A stretch of 24,193 nt of DNA, taken from positions 1 through 24,193 of the forward strand of contig LRSR01000454.1 of assembly GCA_001579985.1 (NCBI GenBank). Reading direction: 5' to 3'. Position 1 is the first letter of the stretch. Every line of letters begins with the position of its first letter. The stretch is from Hypsibius dujardini (lineage: Eukaryota; Tardigrada; Eutardigrada; Parachela; Hypsibiidae). Under the pieces are notes generated by a model. The model saw nothing but the letters and a program-made list of their open reading frames with translations. It was not told where the DNA came from and made no database searches. The position numbers and the translations under genes were made by a program. This document shows positions 1-10,207 of this stretch, piece after piece.

Positions 1-3000
1 CATGTCGAGCGTCGTGTCGGAAAACTGGGTCGGTGGATTAAAGTGAATAAGACTATTATCAAGACGACGACATTGTCTGTGACGGATCTGACGGAGGATG
101 AAACGTACGAGTTCCGTGTCTTGGCGGAAAATAGGAAGGGAGTTGGAAAGCCCAGTCAGCCGTGCTCACCGATGAAGACGTTGGGTAAAGAGAAGGCTCC
201 CAAGGGAGACAATTCCGTCATTGACGCGTCTCTCAGCCGACGGCCTGAAATTGTTGAACCCAAAGGTGAGTCATAAGCAGTAACGTAGACGAAGAATAAA
301 CAGCGAGCTAGCAAGCCAGGCAGACAACTAAGCCGCCATCCAGACATCTGGAAGCAGATATCCATGGCAGGCAGACAGTCAGTTAGAAAGTCATCCAGAT
401 AATAAGGCAGGCAGACACAGTTATACAGTCCAAGCGACAGTCATCAAACATCCAGACATCCAGGCATCCAGATGCCCAGACATCCAGACACCTAGACATC
501 AGTCGTCCAGACATACAGACATATATCGGATTGCATAAAATTCTTTTGCTACATACTATTTCTTGTATTGTACAGATGATGATAAGACGATTGATGACAC
601 CATCGGATCGGACGTCGACATGGACGAGGAAGAGATTCCCGAGGATGACGAAAAAGGCTCCAAGCCTGAAATCATAACTCCCTTGGAGACTCAGGTGGTG
701 CGTGCCGGGGAGCGCGCGCAGTTTGAGTGCGAAGTAATTGGCGAACCGAAACCGTCAGTGATATGGCAGAAGAACGGCCGAACCATCCGTGACAGCGACG
801 AGTACCGATACGTCGTGTCAGACAATATCTACAAACTGGTCATCAAGGAAGCCTATTCCGAAGATGCGGCGGTGTATAGCGTCCTGGCACGGAACACGGC
901 TGGCAAAGCCACCAGCGAAGCCGACCTCATCGTCAAACAAGGTAACATAGCGGGTCCTACGCCTAAAGAGAGCACTCATTGTTGACCATTTCTGTTCATA
1001 GACAAAGCAGACAAAGACGGCAAACAAGTCGTCCCGACCTTCGTGACACCGCTGAAAAACCAGACAATCAATGCCGGCCAGACTTTGACTCTCCGAGTTC
1101 GCGCCAGCGGGCAACCAACCCCGACCATCAAATGGTTCCGAGCCGAACATGAGATTTCGATTACGGAGAAACGCATTAGCATCTTGGATGATGGACACGG
1201 CGGGTCGGTCTTGACCATCCGTCGCGTGGAGCTGGAGGACGCTCATCTCTATCGATGCGTCGCGGCAAACGCTGCCGGCGAGGCATCCACAGAGTGCACC
1301 GTCACAGTTGAAGGTAAACTAAAACAGCCAGCTTAACTCTCTGAATATATTGTATGGAAGAACCTTAAATGTAAAGCGAGAAATTCGGTGAAGCCTCTAA
1401 TGTACCTTAGACCTTATACGAGAACGAAAAATATTATACAAAACCGAAAATTTTCAGAGGCAATTAAAAAATTATTCCCTTTTTAGCGAAAGAAGTGCTG
1501 TCGAAGTATGAAGCACCGGTCTTCACGAAAAAGATCAAAGACGTCACAGTGCCGGAAGGCGAGCCCGTTATCCTGGACTGTGCCTTCACCGGAACGCCAG
1601 CCCCGTCCGTCAAATGGTTCCTCAACGATAAACTCATCCAGTCGTCATCGGACGTAATTATCACATCCGACGGTACCACGTCTCGGTTGGAAATCACCAA
1701 TGCCATGCCGGAAGACACCGGCGTGTACACCGTCCAGATTTCCAACGCCGGCGGCGAGGCTAAGTGCTTTGCAGGAATTAACGTAATCCGAGCCTCGAAG
1801 CCGCAAAAGGTTCGCGGGGTCGCACCGCGGTTTGTCCGCCGATTCGTAGACAGCGAGACCACGACCGGATATGATGTCACATTTGAGTGCCAAGTGACGG
1901 GAGAGCCGATGCCGTCGATCAAGTGGTACTTCGACAAGACCGAGATCACGAATGAGGCGCGATATGAGGTCCTTCATAAGGAGAAGATCGGGTGGAGTCG
2001 GCTGGTGGTGAGGAACGTCACGAGCGAAAGCATCGGGCAATACCGAGCGGTGGCGAAAAACGAGGAAGGGGAGGCACAATGTGCGGCTTACCTTAATGCC
2101 ATCGACGGTAAGGTATTGAAGCGACAAGCAAGTGGTGATGGAGCGGGTGGTGAAATCAAGCCACCGTCATTCGCAAGACTTTTACGCGATACGGAAGTGG
2201 CAGATGGAGAAAAGACCGTTTTGGATTGCAAACTCACAGAACCGATGAAAGTCAACGTCCACTGGTAAGGTTATTGTTGTCTTTTCAATGAATTACGTTC
2301 ATCATGTCACTACGTTACTTTTCCGTCCGTCCGTCCGTCCGTCGATTCATTCTTTTCTCCGTCCGCCTGTTCACCTGTTCACCTATTGCTTCTACCCTCC
2401 ACATGTTCATCTGTCTGTCCATCCGTCCGTTCTTCCGTCAGGCTGTTGGTCAGTCCGTCGGCCTGTCAACTTGCCCGTCAGTTTTTTGTTTCCTCCCCTA
2501 GTCGGTCTATCTCTCTGCGCATTCGCCGGTTGGCCCATAAGTTCTTTCAGTTATCGACATTTATGAGATATTTTTTTCTAGGTTTAAAGACGGAATCGAG
2601 CTTGATAACGGACCTCGCTTCGATATTGAAAACAACCCCGATGGGACCCAGCGATTAACCATCCATCACACCCAAAAACGACACCAAGGACGCTACACCT
2701 GCACCGTCTCCAACGAAGCCGGCCGCGCTAAAACTGCCTGCGAGCTCAGCGTTGCGATCCCTAGAGACGCCGAGCGGAAGAGTTCCGATGACGGTTCCGT
2801 TAAACGGCGAGGTGTATCCGGCCCGCCATGGCCTCTCGCGTCCGCGCCGTGGTTAAGTGACCTCACAGACACCGGTTGTCATCTGTCCTGGAAACCGTCC
2901 ATCACCGATTCGACGGACGACACACCCATCACATATATCGTGGAGATGTGTGAGGTACCCAGAAACGATTGGCACCCGATCAAACAAGGCCTGTCGGAGT

Positions 3001-6000
3001 GTGATTTCGACGTGGTGGATCGGTTGAAGCCCGATCGGAATTACCACTTCCGCATCCGCGCGGAAAATAAGTTCGGCGTGAGTGATCCGTCGCCGTACGC
3101 GCGGACGGACCGAAAGCTGCCGCCAGCGGAACGGGAAGGATATCAGCTGAAACCATCCGACCGGAAGGACTTCGAGAAGGATCCGCGTGAATATGAAGTG
3201 CCTCGTCAAGAGCATAGCCGATTCGGTGAAAAGCCGAGATTCTACCGAGAGAGTGACGATGTCCAATTTGGACTGGAAGGTGAAACGGGCACCCTGGAGT
3301 GCTACTGCTATGGATATCCGACTCCGAAGGTCACGTGGTACTTCAAGGGAGAGGAAATCAAAACTGGCGGACGATTCGCCTGCCGTCAAGGCACAAGCGG
3401 CCAGGTGCAGTTGTCGATAGATAAACTGTCGTTTCGGGACGTGGGAGAGTATGTCTGCAAGGCTGTCAACGACCACGGAGATGCCCAGATTTCTCTCAGA
3501 CTGGAGGTCGCAGGTAAATTTTGAAGAGGCATTTTTTGGAATTTGTCCGCCCATCCATTTCTTTATCCTTAAATCAATCCGTCTATCCGTTCATCCGTCC
3601 ATCCGTCCATTCATGAGCCTGTCCGTCCATCCTTCGGTCTGTCGGTCTGCCCGTCCGTCCGTTTACCTATCTATCGATCAATCTATCCGTGCTCCATCCA
3701 TCGATCAGTCGGTCCGTCCCTCCGTCCATCCATCTTATAATCCGTTTGTTGAACCCTCAGTTTGACCAATGGTCTGTCAGTTTGTTCATCAGTCTATCTG
3801 TCAGTAGGGAACAAAGTTAACATAGAAACCTATCACAGTAAATCAACACCGATTAGAACTTTAGAACTTTCTATTTTTTAGATCCGCCGGTTATTATCGA
3901 GCCCATAATTGACGCAAATTTCATCATCGGTCAACCTGCTCGCCTGGACTGCCGCGTAGACGGAACCCCGTTCCCGGAGGTCCGGTGGCTAAAGGACTAC
4001 CGTCCCATTGCTGTTAGTTCCCGCATTGAGATCGTTCGCGAAGGCGACCGATGCACTCTTTTCATCCATGATGTCAAGAGCTTCGACGGTGGTCTCTATA
4101 CAGTGGAAGCGAAGAACATCGGAGGAACGGCCATGTGCTCAGCCAATATTTTTGCTGAGGCACCAAAGGGGCCTACCGCGGCACCATATGATATCCGCGC
4201 TCGACGAGTCAACTTGAAGGCAAAGCGCGTCACTGACTTTTACGATTTTTTCGACGAGATCGGAAGGGGCACCCAGGCGGTGGTAAAGAAAGCTGCGGAG
4301 AAATTGTCCGGAAAAAACTTTGCAGCCAAGATTTCGTTCGCTCCACCGAGAGAACGTCAATGGTTGGAGAACGAAATTCATATTTTGAACGAGCTGCAAC
4401 ATCCGAATATCGTGCGTCTGCATGATGGATATGCTGGAAACTCTTATGTCGTTCTTATGCTTGAGCTGTAAGTATTGAGTGCAGGCTTTTCTGCAAAAAT
4501 ATCCGCCTGTTTTTATGCCTATGTGTGTCTGTGTCTGTGTCTGTGTCTGTGTCTGTGTCTGTGTCTGTGTCTGTGTCTGTGTCTGTGTCTGTGTCTGTCT
4601 GTGTCTGTGTTTGTATCATTATGAATTTTCAATACTATATATATACAAACGGCTTTGTCTCAACAGTGCAAAAGGCGGAGAAATTATTCCTCGACTCACC
4701 CAGAATAAGACCTACGGAGAGGACTTTGTACGCCAAATCATTAAGCAGCTTCTGGGAACCCTCGAATACATTCATGAGCAAGGTTTCGCCCACCTTGATC
4801 TGAAGCCCGAGGACGTCCTGTTCCAACACCCCAGTTCCGATAAGATCCTCCTCGTCGATTTCGGCATTGCCCAGAGGATTCCACCGTCCGGACACGTGAT
4901 ATCCGAATTCGGCACACCAGAATTCGTTTCACCAGAAATAGCTCTTCGATCACCGTGTGGAACGTCCGCAGACTTGTGGAGCACCGGTATCATCACCTAC
5001 CTCCTGCTGTCGGGAGTTTCGCCGTTCTTGGGCCCGACCGATCGGGACACTCTGCTCAATGTCCAGCGCTGCGAATGGGATTTCAAACATCCCATCTTCT
5101 CCGATATCTCCGCGGAAGGCAAGGACTTCATCACTTCACTCTTGAAGAAAGATGCCGGCCGCCGGTTGAATGCCAAAGAAGCGCTTGAGCATCCATGGTT
5201 CAAGGTAAACTGTCCATTTTCAGTCTGTTTAGTTAGAATAGGAAATTGAACCGCAATTCCGTTGCCTGAAATAAATTTGGACGGTACCTGATAAATGGTT
5301 TTCGGTTACAGTCGACCTCAAACGCCGAGATTAACAGCCGTCCATTGGACGACTACTGGGCCAAACGAAGGCACAAGGTACTAGTAATATGCAGATTAAC
5401 AATTTGACAATTGGCAAATTATCAATTTCTCGTTTGCCGAAACAGTTGGGACAACAAGCGGTGGTGAAATACGCACGACGACGTCCGCTGCACTCGGCCC
5501 TGCAGCATCCACAGGGTCTCCTCTATCCGCCGGACATTGTGAGTCAGCAAGACACTCTTCCAGGGATAAATAATAGTCTGGTTGTTAATAATTTACATTT
5601 TCAGGCCGACGGAATACATCTTGCCAATGATATGCACCCGAATCGCGACAACAGCCCCGGACCCAGAAGTGGAGACGGACGCGACCGCAGTCGTCGATCT
5701 TCCGTGTCGGAGGACTTCCGGGATTATCAGTATTCGTTCTTTGGGCAGAGCGACTCCAACTACCAAGTCGGTCCCGAGACCGAATTGCTTCAACTTCGAG
5801 ACCCCGATCTACCCGTGAGTGTTATTTACAAATTAATAATTATAATCCATGCCTATGAAAATATTTAAATGTGCCCAAGCAGCTAAAAGGTGAAATTAAT
5901 TATTTCCCTAATTAATAAATTAAATTAATGAAAATAATTTACAGTTACTTATCAGGTAATTTTTTACAAATACGTCTTCTCTCTTTTTTCAGGCACGTGT

Positions 6001-7961
6001 TCGTGAATACCGCCGGATGGCCACCGATCCATCCGGTCACGCGAGTTTCAAAATCAAAGCGGAGAACAAATTATGGGGCCTCAAACCGGCCGTTAAGGAA
6101 CGCCGCCGGATGATGGAGATCATGGACGAGGAGGGATTCGGACAGGCCGCTCAACTGGCAGCTCGCCGAAAACGCCGTCGCATCCTTGCCGAGCAGACGG
6201 AGGAGTACGCACCGTTTTTCCGCGAGAAGCTCAAGGACACCGCCTTTGCGGAGGGCAAGCCCGTGACGCTCCGTGTGGTGGTGGTCGGATTCCCGCTACC
6301 GACCGTCCACTGGTATCATCACGATATCTTACTGGAATCCGGAGCACACATCCGCTGCCTGGTCAACGAGGACGGTACTGCGCTCTTGACTCTCATGCCC
6401 GCGTCGGGAGTTGACGCGGGCGAGTACAAATGTGTGGCTCGCAATAAACTTGGCGAGACCGTCTGCCATGCCAGTTTACACCTTGGAGGTATGACATCTT
6501 GGTACCGTTACCTGCTGTACCAATCAAACATGTGCTCAGTGCTCGTTCGGCTAAGATGTTTACAGTAAAATAAATTTGAAATTCAAATTTAATTCAAATT
6601 CACCGCAAAAGTTGTATTATATAACACTAGCTGCTCGTTAAACATGTCTGTCCGTTTTCAGTGGTTCCTGACCATCCATCATGGCCGGTTCTCGAGTACC
6701 TGGGCCCGAACGACATGACTCTGAGCTGGAGCGCCCCTGATTTCGACGGTAACGCCGAGGTTCTGGCGTACAAACTCGAATGCCGGTCCCGCGAAGACGT
6801 GGCCTGGAAGGTCGTGTCGTCGGATCTGCTACATGAGAATGTGGTTGTGCAGAACCTTACACCCAACATGCACTACCGGTTCCGTGTGGCATGCCGAAAT
6901 CTCTTTGGCTGGAGCGCATACAGCTTCTCGTCCAATGAGTACAAGACCCTCATGACCGGTAGGCGCTCATTTTTAAAGGCTGATATGTATACGTTAATTA
7001 CCAGTACAGTCTGTGTTGATACGCAAAGGACGAAAGTTTAGTGTGTGAAAACGACATTTGAGGAGTAAGTGGTACAGTAGAGTTACAATACAGCATGATA
7101 TTTCTCAGGAGAACAACCGCGGATGGTCGAGGAACCGGATCAGGCTCATTCAAGCCTGAAATGGCGGGAGCGAGGGGCAGAGCCGATCACGGAGAAGCCA
7201 GCGCGACAGATTAGCTTGATGGAGAAGTACCCGGCCACTCTGCATGACGGAACGGATCCTGAAGGGCAGTTTGAGTTTTACGAGGAAGTTTTCCGGTGAG
7301 TTCTTCAAGGTCCTGATTATTTTTCCTTTAAAGCAAATTTGCTGATTGTTGAATTGGATTTGCTTTCAGAGGTGAATTCAGTATTATCCGGAAGTGTTTC
7401 GATCGCAAGGCGCAGCGCTCATTCGCGGCCAAGATCATCGACATCAACGCACCGGACGCGAAGCACGAATACGAAATGTTGAGCAATATGAAGAACGAGC
7501 GCATCGTGGAGATGCACACAGCATTTACCTTCGACAACATACTGGTCCTTATTGAGGATCGGCTGGACGGTTACGACGTTATGACTTATCTATGCAGCCA
7601 AGAGGTGAAGTCCTAAAAGAAAAGTTTGTTCTTGAGCTTAAGGTGACATCCATATTCCGCGGTTGTAGGTCTACTCAGAGGAGGAAGTGAGCCAAATAAT
7701 TCGCCAAGTATTGGACGGCCTGCAGTATTTGCACTACCTGGAGATTGCCCACCTCAATCTGCAGCCGGAGAACATTGTCAGCAAGAGCAGGCGTCGACTG
7801 CAAGTTCAGCTCGTTGACTTCGGAGCGGCCAAGAAGCTCCATAAGGACGGCGCCGTGATCAAGCTACCCACTGTTCCTTTGGAATACACTCGTAAGCTTC
7901 TAACTGTTAACTGGTGCAATGGTTAGATTTGTAAGTCTGTCTGTTTATCTGTCTGTCTCCT

Positions 7962-7998
<37 letters not shown>

Positions 7999-8780
7999 TT
8001 CTGTCTGTCTGTCTATCTGTCTGACTGTCTGTATAAAGTTTTAAGCGAATTACTTACGCCATGTCTTCAATCTTCCAGCCCCTGAAGTGCTCACGCAGAA
8101 GCCTGCCACCGTCAGCGCTGACATCTGGAACATCGGAGTTCTCGTGTTCGTCCTGTAAGTTTCAGTCCCATTCTTTTTTTCAGCATATCATTCCCTTTTC
8201 CGAAGGATGTCCTATAAACATTCTTTTGACATTGTGTAATAGGCTCAGTGGAACCCATCCGTTCACGGGTGATGATGACGAGGAGATTTACAACAACGTC
8301 TGTTACGTGCGATATCGAGCAGCAGAGCTCTACCGCGGACTGTCCGTCGAAGCCACTCGGCTGATTATGGAGACCCTGAAAGTTCTTCCAGAGTACGTAA
8401 TTTTACGGGCATCATTCGAGTTTCTGCGACTTTTGCAATGCCTGAATTGGATTGAACTCTTCAATGTGTCCTGATAAATAAAGGTGTCGTTATTTACAGT
8501 AATCGCCTATCAGTGGACGAGTGTCTGGAACATCGATGGATCGTGCCCAACGAGCTCTCCATCAAGAAGCGAGAGAAGTCGACCTTCCATTGCTATCGAC
8601 TACGTCAATATCGCGAGGAGCGGTAAGGTCTCCATACAAGCAAACAATTCCTGATTACAAACATTCAGATATTTTGTCATTTACAGGAGACGCAAGCTTG
8701 CACATCGTCAAATCACAAACCCCACCCTTCTTCATGCCTTTCACCCCAAAGATGATTTTGTACCCAGTGGTTTGGATTGA
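1..8780 (+). CDS. unc-89: UNC-89/obscurin C-terminal part (5' end lies outside the window)
   Basis: Giant M-line scaffold protein of muscle. Exons: 1-265, 576-941, 1002-1313, 1487-2264, 2582-3513, 3882-4467, 4667-5204, 5312-5377, 5446-5538, 5605-5814, 5993-6488, 6662-6958, 7109-7295, 7370-7604, 7669-7891, 8079-8154, 8243-8392, 8500-8622, 8687-8780. All introns are GT-AG, phases match at every junction, and the sum is 6027 nt with TGA at 8778-8780. Domains by approximate residue: partial FN3 1-60; acidic linker 89-117; Ig 118-211, 221-314, 324-413, 427-520 and 540-632; FN3 660-755; Ig 785-884 and 885-980; kinase 1 about 1000-1260; basic linker; Ig 1454-1545; FN3 1548-1645; kinase 2 about 1702-1950; basic tail. 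The Ig-kinase-Ig-FN3-kinase ending is the hallmark of UNC-89/obscurin. Several Ig domains lack one Cys of the canonical pair, which is common in intracellular I-set domains. The upstream SH3, RhoGEF and further Ig domains would lie left of base 1. Confidence 0.93.
266..575 (+). repeat. Intron with degenerate CATCCAGA/CAGG repeats
   Basis: unc-89 intron with GTGAGT donor and TGTACAG acceptor. From about 310 to 525 it is filled with imperfect CAGACA, GGCAGGCAGACA and CATCCAGA units. No coding sense on either strand. Confidence 0.75.
2265..2581 (+). repeat. Intron with CCGT/CTGT tetranucleotide repeats
   Basis: unc-89 intron interrupting an Ig domain between the two bases TG and the G that complete the Ig Trp codon. 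It carries a CCGT run near 2322-2345 and degenerate CCGT, CTGT and CCAT units to about 2480. These create spurious open frames rich in Ser, Val, Arg and Pro. Confidence 0.8.
3514..3881 (+). repeat. Intron with CCGT/CCAT tetranucleotide repeats
   Basis: unc-89 intron between two Ig domains. Imperfect period-4 CCGT, CCAT and CTGT units run from about 3575 to 3810. The acceptor is TATTTTTTAG at 3881. Confidence 0.8.
4232..5204 (+). other. UNC-89 kinase domain 1 (MLCK/titin-like fold)
   Basis: Protein kinase domain encoded by exon 6 (from about 4232) and exon 7. Visible motifs: glycine loop IGRGTQAVV, ATP-binding Lys in FAAKI (codon 4328-4330), catalytic-loop HLDLKPED with the Asp at 4797-4799, DFG with its Asp at 4857-4859, and FVSPEI in place of APE. 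The loop ends in Asp (4812-4814) where active kinases have the metal-binding Asn. Fold and motif order place it among the titin/MLCK-like giant-protein kinases. Activity is uncertain: the catalytic Asp, the Lys and the DFG are present, but the Asn is replaced. Confidence 0.9.
4523..4612 (+). repeat. (GTGTCT)n hexanucleotide microsatellite inside a kinase 1 intron
   Basis: About 14 near-perfect GTGTCT units in the 199-bp unc-89 intron 4468-4666, which splits kinase 1. The open frame through it (runs of Cys-Val or Ser-Val) is an artefact: splicing joins the CT at 4466-4467 to the T at 4667 and restores Leu in the kinase. Confidence 0.9.
7270..8560 (+). other. UNC-89 kinase domain 2, probable pseudokinase
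   Basis: Second kinase domain, split over the 3' end of exon 13 and exons 14-18. It keeps the ATP-site Lys in FAAKII (7431-7433), DFG (Asp at 7816-7818), PPEVL in place of APE, and the ADIWNIGVL helix. Two features argue against normal catalysis: the catalytic loop reads HLNLQPEN, so the proton-acceptor Asp is Asn (7756-7758), and the glycine loop is degenerate (RGEFSIIRK). The tail after the kinase is very basic (REERRRKLAHRQ). Likely a scaffold or binding module rather than an enzyme; that is inference from residues only. Confidence 0.88.
7925..8035 (+). repeat. (GTCT)n microsatellite inside a kinase 2 intron
   Basis: Near-perfect GTCT tetranucleotide tract within unc-89 intron 7892-8078, which separates the DFG-containing exon from the PPEVL exon. 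Confidence 0.9.
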
Positions 8781-8944
8781 TAAGTTTTTTTTGTGGTTTT
8801 CTGTCGAACGATCGCTGTTTATGTCTAACCTCTCAGTTAAGCGCGCCATCAATCGGAAATTTTATCGTACATTTTTAACAACATTTTTCAGCATTCTGTC
8901 CGTTGTTTTGTAAACGTACTTCTTGATGTGTCGTCCCGCACGGT

Positions 8945-9016
8945 CATTATTACTATTACTATTATTACTATTACTATTATTACTATTATTATTACTATTA
9001 TTATTATTATTTATTT
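8945..9016. repeat. ATT/ACT trinucleotide microsatellite
   Basis: About 72 bp of ATT and ACT triplets in the 3' flank of unc-89. A possible polyadenylation signal AATAAA follows at 9074-9079. There is no other evidence for the transcript end. Confidence 0.85.
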
Positions 9017-9073
9017 TTGCCAAGAGACATATTTGTTGGTATCTTGGCGAACTGATATCATTTATGCGCCACA

Positions 9074-9079
9074 AATAAA
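9074..9079 (+). promoter_or_regulatory. Possible poly(A) signal of unc-89
   Basis: AATAAA hexamer 294 bp downstream of the unc-89 stop, on the coding strand. This is the first exact hexamer seen after the stop. No transcript evidence. Confidence 0.35.
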
Positions 9080-9204
9080 CTCCTGCGCATTAAACGGCAA
9101 TTACCAAACGAGACAACCATTTCCGCGTGCGAAAAATGGATATCTCCTGCTGAACTATGAAAATTGTATGGAGAATCATTCTGAAATGCTTGGATAACCT
9201 CTTA

Positions 9205-9425
9205 TACTACAGTAAGCGACAGAATTTAATCTAATGGAGGATCCCGGAAATGGGCAAAAGGGGCGGGGCAGGGGTAATATTTAAACAATCAACCAATCAA
9301 CTCTGCTCCGATTGCTCCGGAGCTCCGCTGGTTGATTGGTCGATTGTGCAAGTATTATCCCTTCTCCGCCCCTTTGCCCTCCCTTAGACCCTCCATTAGA
9401 TTAAATTCTGTTGTTTGCTGTAGTA
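9205..9425. mobile_element. Fold-back MITE-like element, about 221 bp
   Basis: Two long inverted arms surround a short centre near GCTCCGGAGC. The block CAGAATTTAATCTAATGGAG occurs near 9220 and, reverse-complemented, near 9391-9410. Further inward the arms share a GGGGCGG stretch and CCAATCAA boxes. The outermost shared bases are TACTACAG at the left and CTGTAGTA at the right. There is no ORF, so it is a non-autonomous element of unknown superfamily. No clear target-site duplication was found. Confidence 0.75.
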
Positions 9426-9474
9426 CAGTAAATGAATGAAAAATTGCTATATAAGACGAAGAATAAACAAGAGC

Positions 9475-9499
9475 AAAAAAAATTAAGAAAAATGTAAAA
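9475..9499 (-). terminator. RNA polymerase III terminator T-runs of the 5S gene
   Basis: On the minus strand, runs of 4, 5 and 8 T lie within 30 nt of the 5S 3' end (A-runs at 9496-9499, 9488-9492 and 9475-9482 on the plus strand). Four or more T is the known Pol III stop signal. Confidence 0.7.
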
Positions 9500-9503
9500 G
9501 AAT

Positions 9504-9621
9504 GCCTGCAACACCCGGTGTTCCCAAGCGGTCACCCATCTAAGTACTAACCGGGCCCGACGCAGCTTATCTTCCGAGATCGAACGGGATCGGGAGCATT
9601 CTACGTGGTATGGTCGCAGGC
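9504..9621 (-). rRNA. 5S ribosomal RNA
   Basis: Read on the minus strand, the gene begins GCCTGCGACCATACCACG and ends with the complementary GGTGTTGCAGGC, forming the terminal helix. The internal control region is intact: GTCGGGCCCGGTTAGTACTT followed by GATGGGTGACCGC. At 118 nt it is close to the usual 120. Pol III-type T-runs lie just beyond the 3' end. It stands alone in this window, without neighbouring 5S units. Confidence 0.95.
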
Positions 9622-9789
9622 AAATATAGCGTTAATTTTATCTTATAGCAAAAATTGTCATCAATAATGGACCTCACGGAAGAATTACTTATCAACTACT
9701 AAGGAAATTATAAATCCAAAACATGCAGAAAAATAACATGCATGAACTTTACTGCAATAGTACCACTGTATTACTAGTAAAAGTTCAAA

Positions 9790-9895
9790 ACAGGTGGCGC
9801 CGCCACACTTCCGGTGAACGTCACCGCCCCTCGAGACCAATTTACGTATTATCAATTTCGGATTGGTCCATCAAAGTCTTTTCAGCCAATCACAC
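9790..9895 (+). promoter_or_regulatory. Promoter-like region of SSR3
   Basis: Contains GGCGCC, an ETS-type CACTTCCGGT at 9806-9815, a CRE-like ACGTCAC just after it, and CCAAT boxes in both orientations (ATTGG 9862-9866, CCAAT 9886-9890). This mix is typical of housekeeping promoters. It lies between the divergently oriented 5S gene and SSR3. A transcription start was not identified. Confidence 0.4.
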
Positions 9896-10126
9896 GCCGA
9901 ACCACGTCAGCTGAAGAATGCCTCTTCCAATTTAGAAATCACTCGACATCTTCACGTACCTCACTACAAGATGGGAGTGATTTCTATCTGCCTATTCAAA
10001 ACCGGCCACATTTCACATTTCACCGCAACACATTTCTTGCAGAGGAACTTCCACAAACAACTTTTCCCGTTGATTTGCGTGCCGATTCCGTTGTTGCATC
10101 TCTGAATCTTCCAGTCTAAACTCAAG

Positions 10127-10203
10127 GTAGGCTCCATTCCATCGGAGAATTTTCAGGGACAGTGAACATACTGCAGCTAACGTTTGCACATTCTCGTCTG
10201 CAG
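10127..10203 (+). other. Possible 5'-UTR intron of SSR3
   Basis: AAG/GTAGGC at 10124-10132 could be a donor and CGTCTGCAG ending at 10203 an acceptor, four bases before the SSR3 ATG. Based on motif only. Confidence 0.3.
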
Positions 10204-10207
10204 CAAG

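Noticed and set aside
2288-2658. Three overlapping plus-strand ORFs rich in Ser, Val, Arg and Pro
   Set aside because: They read period-4 intronic repeats in unc-89. Splicing from 2264 to 2582 restores an Ig Trp codon and the domain frame.
4479-4666. Open frame with long Cys-Val runs ahead of the kinase 1 exon
   Set aside because: Hexanucleotide repeat inside an intron. The true exon starts at 4667 after CAACAG.
9400-9800. Spliced-leader RNA gene linked to 5S, as in some nematodes
   Set aside because: No known leader sequence with a following GT donor and Sm site was seen beside the 5S gene.
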